A stretch of 64,000 nt of DNA from positions 1 to 64,000 of the forward strand of contig NZ_BSTR01000033.1 in the NCBI RefSeq assembly GCF_030269645.1, written 5' to 3'. Both the position numbers and the translations under genes were made by a program. This document shows, in pieces, positions 56,512 to 64,000 of this stretch. The stretch is from Actinokineospora sp. NBRC 105648. GTDB taxonomy: Bacteria > Actinomycetota > Actinomycetes > Mycobacteriales > Pseudonocardiaceae. Position 1 is the first letter of the stretch, and each line of letters starts with the position of its first letter. The notes beneath the pieces were generated by a model, which worked only from the letters and a program-made list of their open reading frames with translations, ran no database searches and was not told the origin of the DNA.

Positions 56512-57000
56512 ATGTCCGTCACGGACGAACTGCTCGCCAACAACGCCCGCTACGTGGAGACCTTCGAGGGTCCCCTCCCGCTCCCGCCCGCCAAGCACGT
56601 CGCGGTGCTCGCCTGCATGGACGCCCGGATCAACGTCTACGGCGTGCTCGGCCTCAACGAGGGCGAGTCGCACGTCATCCGCAACGCGGGCGGCGTGGTC
56701 ACCGAGGACGAGATCCGCTCGCTGGCCATCAGCCAGCGGTTGCTGGGCACCAAGGAGATCATCCTCATCCACCACACCGACTGCGGGATGCTCACCTTCT
56801 CCGACAAGGACTTCCGCGACGGCATCCGCGAGGAGACAGGCGTCCGCCCGGCTTGGTCCTCGGAGGCCTTCGACGACCTGGAGACCGACGTCCGCCAGTC
56901 CCTGGCCCGGATCAAGTCGAGCCCGTTCATCCCGCTCAAGGACAGCGTCCGCGGCTTCATCTTCGACGTCGCCACCGGCAAGCTCAACGAGGTCGTCTAG
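56512..57000 (+). CDS. Beta-class carbonic anhydrase
   Basis: 162 residues. Zinc ligands are Cys and Asp in VLACMDARINVY and His/Cys in HHTDCGMLTF; RNAGGVVTEDEIRSLAISQRLLG and FIFDVATGKLNEVV match the short mycobacterial CanA (Rv1284) type. Interconverts CO2 and bicarbonate. ATG 56512 with GGAGAGACC upstream. No ORF was recognised in 56224-56511. Confidence 0.93.
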   Translation: MSVTDELLANNARYVETFEGPLPLPPAKHVAVLACMDARINVYGVLGLNEGESHVIRNAGGVVTEDEIRSLAISQRLLGTKEIILIHHTDCGMLTFSDKDFRDGIREETGVRPAWSSEAFDDLETDVRQSLARIKSSPFIPLKDSVRGFIFDVATGKLNEVV

Positions 57001-57008
57001 CCGGACCC

Positions 57009-57022
57009 GGGGACGCGTCCCC
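57009..57022. terminator. 14-bp palindrome after the carbonic anhydrase gene
   Basis: GGGGACGCGTCCCC (57009-57022) is a perfect palindrome 8 bases after the stop, followed by a second ACGCGTCCCC. It can form a stem only by opening the centre; a terminator role between converging genes is plausible but weak. Confidence 0.35.
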
Positions 57023-57056
57023 AGACGCGTCCCCACCTCCCGGGTACAGGGCTCAG

Positions 57057-57330
57057 TCACGACCGCAGGGCTCGGATGGCATCGACCCCGCGGACGACCT
57101 CACCCTGGGCCACCCCGGCCCGCGCCAGCCGGATCTCGGCCATCGCGTCCGGATCGCTCAAGATCTCCAGCGTCTCCTCGAGTGCCGCCAGGTCGTCGTA
57201 CCCGATCAGCACAGCGGCGGGCCGCCCGTTCCGGGTGACCACCACACGCTTGTGCTCGCGTTCAGCACGATCGACGAAATCGGACAGATGATCGATCCTC
57301 CTGGCTCTCGCGCCAGCTCCCGGCTCGCTT
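57057..57330 (-). pseudogene. Phd/YefM-type antitoxin, broken at the N-terminus
   Basis: The frame ending at 57057 reads HLSDFVDRAEREHKRVVVTR, then NGRPAAVLIGYDDLAALEE and TLEILSDPDAMAEIR, a typical YefM antitoxin. No ATG/GTG start exists in that frame before a stop at about 57325, except an internal GTG at 57245 which would remove the DNA-binding part. Upstream antitoxin-like residues (ASRELARE) continue in another frame. No toxin gene adjoins. Likely decayed. Confidence 0.6.
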
Positions 57331-57422
57331 GATCACCACTCGTCGTCCGGCTGCGCCAGAGCCGCACGCGCGTAGAACTCGGATCGCGGAGTTTCACCAG
57401 GCATCACCGGCGGAACCAATGC

Positions 57423-57533
57423 GTCAGCCCTCGGCGGCGAGTTGGCCGCAGGCGGCGGCGATCTCCTGGCCCCGGGTGTCGCGCACGGTGCAGGACACGC
57501 CCTGGGCGTTGACCCGGCGGACGAACTCGCGCT
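57423..57533 (-). repeat. Duplicated 3' end of rlmN (111 bp, copy 1)
   Basis: Identical base for base to 58100-58210, the last codons and stop of rlmN plus one base. It lacks the rest of the gene. The two copies flank 566 bases holding a truncated toxin gene and an antitoxin gene. Confidence 0.95.
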
Positions 57534-57547
57534 ACGACCGCGCAAGG

Positions 57548-57913
57548 TCAGCCCGTCTGAGCAACGGCGCGGTCCACCTCAGGAGTGGAAACGTTGACAT
57601 CGTGGTCCTCGAAGTCGGCAACGAGCCTCAGGCGGCCACCCAGCGCGAGAACGTATCGGCTCAGGGTGTCCACCTCCATCTGCCCGATGTCGCCGGACTC
57701 GAGCCGGCTGACCCGGGGCTGGCTGATCCCCATCCGCTGGGCAACCTCGGCCTGCGAGAGGTTCACGTCCTGACGGAGCTGGGCCAGTCGAAAGCCGAGC
57801 ACGTGCGCCTGGGTCCGGGTGCGCGCCTCGACACGAGCGGCCTCCAGGTCCCGGCCACCAGCGCCGTCACGCCGAGCCTTCTCAGCCTTGACATCCTTCC
57901 ACGAACGAGTCAT
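57548..57913 (-). CDS. XRE-family antitoxin (HigA-like)
   Basis: 121 residues. Helix-turn-helix LRQDVNLSQAEVAQRMGISQPRVSRLESGDI in the second half, after a charged N-terminus (MTRSWKDVKAEKARRDG). The upstream partner encodes the C-terminus of a RelE/HigB toxin, so this is the antitoxin of that pair in toxin-first order, like HigBA. ATG 57913 overlaps the toxin stop. Looks intact although its toxin is truncated. Confidence 0.85.
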   Translation of the reverse strand: MTRSWKDVKAEKARRDGAGGRDLEAARVEARTRTQAHVLGFRLAQLRQDVNLSQAEVAQRMGISQPRVSRLESGDIGQMEVDTLSRYVLALGGRLRLVADFEDHDVNVSTPEVDRAVAQTG

Positions 57914-58099
57914 CGCCCAGTCCCTCCCCCAGAGCGCTCGAGGTCTGCCAGGTGCTGCTCGTAACGCAGGTCCGCCAACGGAACATTCCGCTGATACCAA
58001 CCGGTCCAGTCACCGGACTTGTCACCCGCGGTCAAGAGGATCGCATTGCGCCTCGGATCGAATGCGAACAAGATCCTCACCTCCGTGGTGCCCGATGGA
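57910..58099 (-). pseudogene. RelE/HigB-type (Gp49-like) toxin, N-terminus lost
   Basis: About 62 C-terminal residues survive: TEVRILFAFDPRRNAILLTA, GDKSGDWTGWYQRNVPLADL and RYEQHLADLE. Full family members are about 115 residues and have ~50 more before TEVRI. Here the sequence changes at 58100 straight into the rlmN 3' end. The frame stays open into rlmN but carries no toxin sequence. Confidence 0.85.
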
Positions 58100-58210
58100 G
58101 TCAGCCCTCGGCGGCGAGTTGGCCGCAGGCGGCGGCGATCTCCTGGCCCCGGGTGTCGCGCACGGTGCAGGACACGCCCTGGGCGTTGACCCGGCGGACG
58201 AACTCGCGCT
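58100..58210 (-). repeat. 3' end of rlmN (111 bp direct repeat, copy 2, in the intact gene)
   Basis: The native copy of the repeat; it includes the rlmN stop at 58101-58103 and the last ~36 codons. Exact match to 57423-57533 in the same orientation. Confidence 0.95.
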
Positions 58211-59204
58211 CCACCGGCTTCGGGGAGGCGTCCCACTTCGAGCCCGGGGTCGGGTTGAGCGGGATGACGTTGACGTGCGCGAGCGGACCGAGGTGCTTGC
58301 GCAGCAGCTTGCCCAGCAGGTCCGCGCGCCACGGGTGGTCGTTGATGTCGCGGATCAGCGCGTACTCGATCGACACGCGGCGGCCGGTCTTGTCCGCGTA
58401 CGCGCGGGCGGCCCCGAGGACCTCGGACACCTTCCACCGCGTGTTCACCGGGACGAGGGTGTCGCGCAGCTCGTCGTCCGGCGTGTGCAGGGACACGGCC
58501 AAGCGGACGCTGAGCCCCTCCTCGGCCATCTTGTGGATCGCGGGCACCAGGCCCACCGTCGACACCGTGACCGAGCGCTGGGAGATGCCCAGGCCGTCCG
58601 GGGCGGGATCGCAGATGCGGTGCACGGCGTCGATCACCCGGCGGTAGTTCGCCAGCGGTTCACCCATGCCCATGAAGACGATGTTGGACAGCCGCCCCGG
58701 TTCGCCGAGGTCGCCGTCGCGCATGGCGGCCGCGGCGGTGCGGACCTGGTCGACGATCTCGGCCGTGGACAGGTTGCGCTGCAACCCGCCCTGACCGGTC
58801 GCGCAGAACGGGCACGCCATCCCGCAACCCGCCTGGCTCGACACGCATAGCGTTACCCGGTCCGGGTAGCGCATGAGGACGCTCTCGACCAACGTGCCGT
58901 CGTGGGCCTTCCACAGCGTCTTGCGCGTGGAGCCGTCGTCACAGGTCACGTGCCGCACGACAGTGAGCAGCGGGGGCAGCAGCTCGTCGGCCAGCCGGTC
59001 GCGGGTGGCGGCCGGGATGTCGGTCATGGCGGCCCGGTCGGCGGTGAGCCTGCCGAAGTAGTGGGTGGAGAGCTGGTTCGCCCGGAACGCCTTCTCCCCC
59101 AGCTCGGTGACCGCTTCGCGCCGCTGTTCGGCGGAGAGGTCGGCAAGGTGCCGCGGCGGCAAGCCACGACGGGGGGCATCGAAGACAAGGGGGAGTGAGG
59201 TCAT
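58101..59204 (-). CDS. rlmN: 23S rRNA (adenine-2503-C2)-methyltransferase, radical SAM
   Basis: 367 residues. Methylates A2503 in 23S rRNA and A37 in some tRNAs. The cluster motif is [35 protein letters not shown] and the C-terminal catalytic Cys in [21 protein letters not shown] are present. ATG 59204. The gene is intact despite the repeat at its 3' end. Confidence 0.95.
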   Translation of the reverse strand: MTSLPLVFDAPRRGLPPRHLADLSAEQRREAVTELGEKAFRANQLSTHYFGRLTADRAAMTDIPAATRDRLADELLPPLLTVVRHVTCDDGSTRKTLWKAHDGTLVESVLMRYPDRVTLCVSSQAGCGMACPFCATGQGGLQRNLSTAEIVDQVRTAAAAMRDGDLGEPGRLSNIVFMGMGEPLANYRRVIDAVHRICDPAPDGLGISQRSVTVSTVGLVPAIHKMAEEGLSVRLAVSLHTPDDELRDTLVPVNTRWKVSEVLGAARAYADKTGRRVSIEYALIRDINDHPWRADLLGKLLRKHLGPLAHVNVIPLNPTPGSKWDASPKPVEREFVRRVNAQGVSCTVRDTRGQEIAAACGQLAAEG

Positions 59205-59239
59205 AACGACCCCATTCTCCCATGCCTGACGAGCTGCTC

Positions 59240-59839
59240 TTACCGGGTCGTCGTGGGCGCGGGCGCGGAGTCGGAGCAGTTGCGCGCGGAGGCCCCCGCG
59301 TCCTTGAGCTCTTCGGGCAGTTCCAGCGCCTTCATGGTCTTGAGCGCGCTGTTGAACCCGCGCATCGCGGTGCTCAGCCGGTCGACGGCCGCGGTCAGCA
59401 CGTCGACGGTGATCGGCTCCGAGGCCTCGACGTCGGACTTGGCCGTGGCGATCGCGTCCCGCGCCTCGGACAGGTTGTCGATCAGCTCACCGAGCACCGG
59501 GTCGATCTCGGGGGCGGGCGCGGGCCGCAGCGCCCGGAGGTCGCTGAGCACGGCGTCGAGCACGCCGGTGAGCCTGCCGGTGGTCTCGACGAACTGGCGC
59601 TTGATCACTGCCGGGTCGCTGGAGGTGATCGGCGCCTGCGCGGTGTCCCCCGCGGTGACCAGCAGCTTGGCCATGCCGCAGAAGCGGTTCATCCAGGTGA
59701 CCGAGCCCTGGTCCACCTTGCCCGCGCTGGTCGTGCTGGTCAGCGACACCGCGACCGGCGAGCCCGTGGTCGGTTTCGCGCAACCGGCCACCGCCACGAC
59801 CGCGACGCACCCCAGCAGTACCGCCTGCACCCGGCTCAT
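59240..59839 (-). CDS. Hypothetical lipoprotein
   Basis: 199 residues. Signal with lipobox VAVAGC, then an all-helical region with [36 protein letters not shown] and [20 protein letters not shown], and [13 protein letters not shown] at the end; two Cys outside the lipobox may pair. No family recognised. Probably exposed at the outer membrane face. Starts 36 bases from rlmN in the same direction. Confidence 0.8.
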   Translation of the reverse strand: MSRVQAVLLGCVAVVAVAGCAKPTTGSPVAVSLTSTTSAGKVDQGSVTWMNRFCGMAKLLVTAGDTAQAPITSSDPAVIKRQFVETTGRLTGVLDAVLSDLRALRPAPAPEIDPVLGELIDNLSEARDAIATAKSDVEASEPITVDVLTAAVDRLSTAMRGFNSALKTMKALELPEELKDAGASARNCSDSAPAPTTTR

Positions 59840-59902
59840 GACCCCTCCGATGCGTACGACGCACGCTCGGTTCCGATGATGTCACAGAAAACTGACGTTG
59901 CA

Positions 59903-59939
59903 TCGCGATAGCTTCCGATATATCGTTGACCTATCGCGA
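59903..59939. promoter_or_regulatory. Nested palindromes in front of the PadR gene (operator)
   Basis: Outer arms TCGCGATAG (59903-59911) and CTATCGCGA (59931-59939) are exact complements, and the centre holds the perfect palindrome CGATATATCG (59916-59925), nearly co-centred. It ends 36 bases before the padR ATG, where it would overlap the promoter. PadR-family regulators typically bind such AT-centred dyads and repress themselves. Confidence 0.65.
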
Positions 59940-59975
59940 GCGTCCGCTGGCGACAACCTGACAGGGGAGAGAAGA

Positions 59976-60653
59976 ATGCGTACCCACGAGCACCGGCGCG
60001 GACCTTGGCGCCGACACCACCAGCACAGCGGCGGACCGGGCTTCCCCGGCTTCGGCGCGGAGTTCGACCCGGAGGATGAGATGACCCCGCCCTTCCCGCC
60101 CGTGCCGCCGTTCCCCCCGGGACCGCCGTTCGGCTTCGGCGGCCGGGGGCACGGTCGGGGCCGCGGTCGCGGCTTCGGCGGCAGGCAGCGCCGCGGCGAC
60201 GTGCGCGCCGCCCTGCTCAAGCTGCTCACGGAGCGGCCCATGCACGGCTACGAGATGATCCAGGAGATCGCCGAGCGCAGTGGCGGGTTCTGGAAGCCCA
60301 GCCCGGGCTCGGTCTACCCCACGCTGCAACTGCTGGCCGACGAGGGCCTCGTGCGCGGCGTCGAGGGCGAGGGCGGCAAGCGGCTCTTCGAGCTCACCGA
60401 GGACGGCACCGCCGCCGCGGCCAAGCTCGACAGCACCCCGCCGTGGGAGCAGGCCAGCGCGGGCATCGGCCGCAGCGACGTGTCGCTGCGCGACGCCATG
60501 GGCCAGCTCGCCGCCGCGTCGGTCACCGTCATGCAGGCGGGCAGCGCCGACCAGAAGGGGCGCGCGGCGGAGATCCTCAACAACGCGCGCCGCGAGCTCT
60601 ACGCCCTCCTCGGTGAGGCGAACTCCGAGGAGGACCCCACCGAGGAGGACTGA
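59976..60653 (+). CDS. PadR-family transcriptional regulator with His/Pro/Gly-rich N-terminus
   Basis: 225 residues. Winged helix DVRAALLKLLTERPMHGYEMIQEI and SPGSVYPTLQLLADEGLVRG, then a C-terminal helix (ARRELYALLGEANSEE). The first ~70 residues are low-complexity (RRHHQHSGGPGFPGFG, FPPVPPFPPGPPFGFGGRG). Targets unknown; the autoregulatory palindrome suggests self-control. ATG 59976 with GGGGAGAGAAGA upstream. Convergent with the subtilase, three bases apart. Confidence 0.9.
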   Translation: MRTHEHRRGPWRRHHQHSGGPGFPGFGAEFDPEDEMTPPFPPVPPFPPGPPFGFGGRGHGRGRGRGFGGRQRRGDVRAALLKLLTERPMHGYEMIQEIAERSGGFWKPSPGSVYPTLQLLADEGLVRGVEGEGGKRLFELTEDGTAAAAKLDSTPPWEQASAGIGRSDVSLRDAMGQLAAASVTVMQAGSADQKGRAAEILNNARRELYALLGEANSEEDPTEED

Positions 60654-60656
60654 GGG

Positions 60657-62162
60657 TCACCCGCCGAAACCGATGACCCACTTGTCGAGGAGTCCGGCGG
60701 CACCGCGCTTGCCGTCGGACAGCCGCAGCGTCCAGGTGCCGTTGACCCACCCGCTGGGGTTGGGCACGGAGTACGTGCGGCGGACGGCGCCTGAGCCGTC
60801 GTCGCCGCCCACCTGCTCCAGCGGGTAGAGCACCCCCGTGGGGCTGACCAGATCAATGCGCAGGTCGCCCACGCGGGGGTGCGCGAGGTACACGCGCACC
60901 TGACCGGGGGCACCGGTTTGCGGGCAGCTGAGCCCGATCGTCGAGGTCACCGTGGTGCCGTTGTCGGGAATCACGACATCGGTCGGATTGCCGGTCGGCC
61001 CGCAGACGGGCAGCTCGGAACTCATCGGGTAGGCGACGTTCGCCAGCTGGTTCGGCGAACCCGTGCCAGGGTCGCGCACCGCGCCCGGGACAGCCGCGCG
61101 GTACAGGGCGGACTGGACGGCGGCGGGCAGCGAGTAGGGGTTGCGCCCGAGCCAGCCCGCGACGATGCCCGCGACGTGCGCAGCCGCCATCGAGGTGCCG
61201 CTCGGCGACACCTCACCGCCCCCGAGCCGGAGCGCCGGGACACCGCTGCCCGGTGCGAAGAAGTCCACGCACCGGCCGTAGTTGGAGTACGCGGGGCGGG
61301 TGTCCGTGCGGTCGGTGGCCGCCACCGTGATCGCCTCGGCGACCCGCGCGGGGCTGGTGCCGCACGCGTCGGCACCAGCGTTGCCCGCGGCGACGACGGT
61401 GGGGAACTCGGCATCGATCAGCGCACGCACCGCCTCGTCGCCCACCCCGGTCTGGTCCATGGTCACGCTCATGGCAACCGCACCGGGGTGGGTGCCGTTG
61501 TGGGCCACCCACTCCACGGCGTCGAGGACGGCCGAGTCCGGCCCCGTGCCCGTGCAGTCCAGCACCCGCAGCCCGACGAGAGCGGCTTCCTTGGCCACGC
61601 CGTGGACCTTGCCGCCGACGACGCTCGCGACCGCCGTGCCGTGGCCCGCGCAGTCCAAGCCGTTGCCGCCGAGCAGGTCGGCGCCAACCCGGATCCGGTC
61701 GCCGAACTCCGCGGTGTCGCGGACGATCCCGGAGTCGATCAGGTAGACCGTCGCGCCCGCGCCCGTGCCGCTGTTGGCGGAGAACGGCGCCGAATCCAGC
61801 GGCAGCTGCCGCTGGTCGAGTCGGTCGAGCCCCCACGGTGTCGCCGCCGCGGCGGCGGTGCCGTCCTGGAAGACGGTCCGCACCGCGGGGTCGGCGGCGA
61901 GCCGAGTGGCCTGGGACTCGGAGAGGCCGCGGACCGAGAAGCCGCGCAGCGTCGCGGTGTACTGGGACCGAACGGTTCCGCCGTAGCGGCGGGTCAGCGT
62001 GGCCGCGGTGCCGCCGACCGATGTGGTCGCGTTGAGCAGCACGAGGTAAGAACCGGCGATCGGTCTGGCGGCGGGCACGACGGCCCCGGAAGCGGCAGTG
62101 GCCGTCGGAGCGACGGCGAGGGTGGTCAAGAGGACGGTCGAGAGCAGGAGGGGATGGCGCAC
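60657..62162 (-). CDS. Secreted S8 subtilisin-like protease with P-domain
   Basis: 501 residues. Signal peptide to about 27, an I9-type propeptide (SYLVLLNATT, RGLSESQATRLAADPAV), the catalytic triad in VYLIDSGIV, DCAGHGTAVASV and SGTSMAAAHVAG, and a C-terminal proprotein-convertase P-domain (VYLAHPRVGDLRIDLVSP, WVNGTWTLRLSDG). It is probably an extracellular protease. GTG 62162 with GGAG six bases upstream. The open frame reaches 62240 but adds no signal features. Confidence 0.93.
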   Translation of the reverse strand: MRHPLLLSTVLLTTLAVAPTATAASGAVVPAARPIAGSYLVLLNATTSVGGTAATLTRRYGGTVRSQYTATLRGFSVRGLSESQATRLAADPAVRTVFQDGTAAAAATPWGLDRLDQRQLPLDSAPFSANSGTGAGATVYLIDSGIVRDTAEFGDRIRVGADLLGGNGLDCAGHGTAVASVVGGKVHGVAKEAALVGLRVLDCTGTGPDSAVLDAVEWVAHNGTHPGAVAMSVTMDQTGVGDEAVRALIDAEFPTVVAAGNAGADACGTSPARVAEAITVAATDRTDTRPAYSNYGRCVDFFAPGSGVPALRLGGGEVSPSGTSMAAAHVAGIVAGWLGRNPYSLPAAVQSALYRAAVPGAVRDPGTGSPNQLANVAYPMSSELPVCGPTGNPTDVVIPDNGTTVTSTIGLSCPQTGAPGQVRVYLAHPRVGDLRIDLVSPTGVLYPLEQVGGDDGSGAVRRTYSVPNPSGWVNGTWTLRLSDGKRGAAGLLDKWVIGFGG

Positions 62163-62279
62163 CAGGACTCCACAGGGTTGACGCCCAGGGCTTCCCGGGC
62201 GATATGCCCAGAACATCCCGCACGGCACCGGCGCGCGCAATCGTGCGCACGCGAAGCAGGGGCCTGATCTTTTTCCCAG

Positions 62280-63032
62280 TCAGCGCACGATCAGGCGGCT
62301 CGGCTTGTGCCGGACGAGCACCCGGTAGCCCACCGGGAACTCCAGGCCGGGCACGCTCGCGATCGCCCGATCGGCGACCGGCGCGGAGAACTCGATGCGC
62401 AGCACGGCTTCCAGCGTGGCCCGGTCGGCGAACCGCCACACCGTCGGCACCCGGTGCCGCTCGAACCCCTCGATCTCGAAGAACCGGTCGACCTCGACCG
62501 CGTCGTAGGAGGGCAGGTCGGCCCGCATCCACTGGCCGTACGGCGGGCGCGCCGCGTCCAGGTCGACGATCACCAGGGCGCCGCCGGGGCGCAGCACCCG
62601 GTCCGCCTCGCGCAGACCCGGTTCGCAGCCGGGGCCGAAGAAGTAGGCCGTTCGAGCGTGCGCCACGTCGAAGCTCGCGTCCGGCACCGGCAACGCCTGC
62701 GCGGACCCGAGGACGGCCGCCACCCCCGCCAGCCCGGCCACCCGGGTACGGGCGCGCTCCACCAGCGGCGGGTGCGGCTCGACGCCGAGCACCGACGACG
62801 CCCGCTCGGCGAAGCGCGGCAGGTGGAAGCCGTCGCCGCACCCGATGTCGACGACATCCCCGGTCCAGTCGCACAAACCGGCCACGAGCCGCCACACCGC
62901 GCCGTCGACGTCCTGGGCGTGGTTCTCCGCCTCGTAGACCTGCGGCCAGTGCCAGATGTTGGGGCTGGGCAACACCTGAGCCGCCCGCAGCGACGTGCTC
63001 AGCCGCTCGCGCGCGCGTGAAACCAGTCCCAT
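62280..63032 (-). CDS. Class I SAM-dependent methyltransferase
   Basis: 250 residues. WTGDVVDIGCGDGFHLPRFAER is SAM motif I, then LGVEPHPPLVERAR and ADRVLRPGGALVIVDLD. N-terminal WHWPQVYEAENHAQDVDGAV is shared by UbiE/methyltransferase-11-like enzymes of actinomycetes. Substrate unknown. Starts at ATG 63032; the frame reaches 63077. Confidence 0.85.
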   Translation of the reverse strand: MGLVSRARERLSTSLRAAQVLPSPNIWHWPQVYEAENHAQDVDGAVWRLVAGLCDWTGDVVDIGCGDGFHLPRFAERASSVLGVEPHPPLVERARTRVAGLAGVAAVLGSAQALPVPDASFDVAHARTAYFFGPGCEPGLREADRVLRPGGALVIVDLDAARPPYGQWMRADLPSYDAVEVDRFFEIEGFERHRVPTVWRFADRATLEAVLRIEFSAPVADRAIASVPGLEFPVGYRVLVRHKPSRLIVR

Positions 63033-63154
63033 GACCCAAGGAAAGCACAGCTCGTCCCCAGCACGTCGGCGACTCAAACGCGGAGAAGATCACCCACCGC
63101 CGGCGGCTGACCTTGCCACTCGATCGGGTTAATGTCCGCAGCGAGGAGGTCGCC

Positions 63155-64000
63155 ATGCACCCGTCGGATGCCATCAGCGCCGTGGAGGACATCCCCGAGG
63201 GGACCCCGGGCAGACCGTGCTGGGTCGAGGTAGCCACCCACGACCCCGACGCGAGCCGGGCCTTCTACCAGGGTCTGTTCGGCTGGACCTACCGGGTGGG
63301 CGAGGACGGCTACGTGATGGCCTACGTCGACGGGGTCGACGACGTGGCCGTCGCCGGGCTCTACACCCCGCAGGGCGGCCAGCCGAGCCTGTGGACGCTC
63401 TACCTGACCGTCCACGACACCGGCAACACCACCGAGCGCGTGCTCCAGCTCGGCGGTCAGGTGCTCACCGCGCCGCGCGAGATCCCCGGCCAGGGCGGCC
63501 TGCTGATCGCCGCCGACCCCAGCGGCGGCCCGATCGGGTTCTGGCGCCAGGACCGCGGCTGGGACCTGGGCACCGGCTTCCCCGGCGCGTTCACCTGGGC
63601 CGAGCTGAACACCTGGGACGGCGCGGCGGCCGACGAGTTCTACCGCGCGCTCTTCGGCTTCGAGCAGACCCAGGTCGGCGACGGCGAGAACTTCGACTAC
63701 ACCAGCTGGAGCCTGCACGGCGACGAGCTGCTCGGCAGGCTGCGGATGGGCCCGGAGTTCCCCGACGACCAGGCCCCGCACTGGATGGTCTTCTTCGAGG
63801 TCTCCCCCGAGATCGGCACCGACGCCACCGCCGCGGTCGCGGTCCGCCTCGGCGGCCGGATCACCGTCGCGCCGTTCGACTCCCCCTTCGGCCGGGCGGC
63901 CGTGCTGGAGGACGTGACCGGCGCGGTGTTCACCGTGCTGGACCGGTCGCTGGCGCTCACCGTGATCCCGGAGGAGGAGATCGGCGCCGAGGTCGACGAC
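63155..64000 (+). CDS. VOC-family two-domain protein (glyoxalase-like), cut by window end
   Basis: 282 residues visible, no stop before 64000. Two vicinal-oxygen-chelate repeats: WVEVATHDPDASRAFYQGLFGW first and WAELNTWDGAAADEFYRALFGFEQ second, each with the metal-site Glu pattern at its end. Such double VOC proteins act as dioxygenase- or glyoxalase-like binders; no substrate is assigned. ATG 63155 with GAGGAGG five bases upstream, an excellent site. Confidence 0.9.
   Translation, partial: MHPSDAISAVEDIPEGTPGRPCWVEVATHDPDASRAFYQGLFGWTYRVGEDGYVMAYVDGVDDVAVAGLYTPQGGQPSLWTLYLTVHDTGNTTERVLQLGGQVLTAPREIPGQGGLLIAADPSGGPIGFWRQDRGWDLGTGFPGAFTWAELNTWDGAAADEFYRALFGFEQTQVGDGENFDYTSWSLHGDELLGRLRMGPEFPDDQAPHWMVFFEVSPEIGTDATAAVAVRLGGRITVAPFDSPFGRAAVLEDVTGAVFTVLDRSLALTVIPEEEIGAEVDD

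Overview
The window is high-GC DNA (roughly 70% G+C by eye) with many GTG starts and frequent 1-4 base stop/start overlaps. Mycothione reductase, a DUF2631 gene, an SAV_5884-type ATP-grasp RiPP maturase and the block dxr-rip1-ispG-GNAT-PBP-map (the order also found in Mycobacterium tuberculosis) point to an actinomycete. The order Pseudonocardiales is my inference; no rRNA is present to settle it. I saw no rRNA, tRNA or CRISPR array.

Layout. 1-777: the 3' end of an IS30-type transposase and decayed sequence. 778-9073 (minus strand): prepilin peptidase, then the conserved alaS-ruvX-mltG-aroE cluster with two small envelope genes, and rarA. 9391-11792: a three-gene graspetide cluster (83-residue precursor, ATP-grasp ligase, isoaspartate-methyltransferase-like enzyme). 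11892-16159: a sulfur-scavenging operon for sulfones and sulfonates (sfnG, DszC/SfnB-like flavoprotein, ssuE, ssuD), preceded by an unlisted 28-codon leader ORF with two Cys codons. 16160-16891: a gene-free convergent region holding two large palindromes. 16892-25710: alcohol dehydrogenase, class V aminotransferase, SGNH hydrolase, kinase-like protein, DUF389 protein, aspS and an XRE-type regulator. 25927-35480: hypothetical protein, siroheme synthase, a badly decayed caspase-like locus, membrane protein, Tat lipoprotein esterase, cobL and cobM, then bioF and a methyltransferase. 35570-35712: a third copy of the palindrome. 35747-45720: GNAT, trypsin-like protease, M15 peptidase, small membrane proteins, M48 protease, VanZ-RDD fusion, PEBP protein, mycothione reductase, an MFS exporter with a repeat tail, and its divergent GntR regulator. 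45796-55349: cobQ, a hydrolase, and the map-PBP-GNAT-ispG-rip1-dxr operon. 55569-64000: stress membrane protein, DUF2631 protein, carbonic anhydrase, a scarred toxin-antitoxin region beside rlmN, lipoprotein, PadR regulator, subtilase, methyltransferase and a two-domain VOC protein cut by the window end.

Main discoveries. (1) Three related palindromes of about 140 bp, two in one convergent intergenic region and one in another, share a core while their long arms change in a compensatory way. (2) The graspetide cluster has a precursor whose core carries an Asp-Gly, a plausible aspartimide site. (3) A Cys-codon leader peptide precedes the sulfone/sulfonate operon. (4) The last 111 bp of rlmN are repeated exactly about 680 bp away, flanking a truncated toxin gene and an intact-looking antitoxin gene. 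(5) Caspase-like genes are in several-frameshift decay. (6) Well-formed operator palindromes sit in front of the GntR and PadR regulators.
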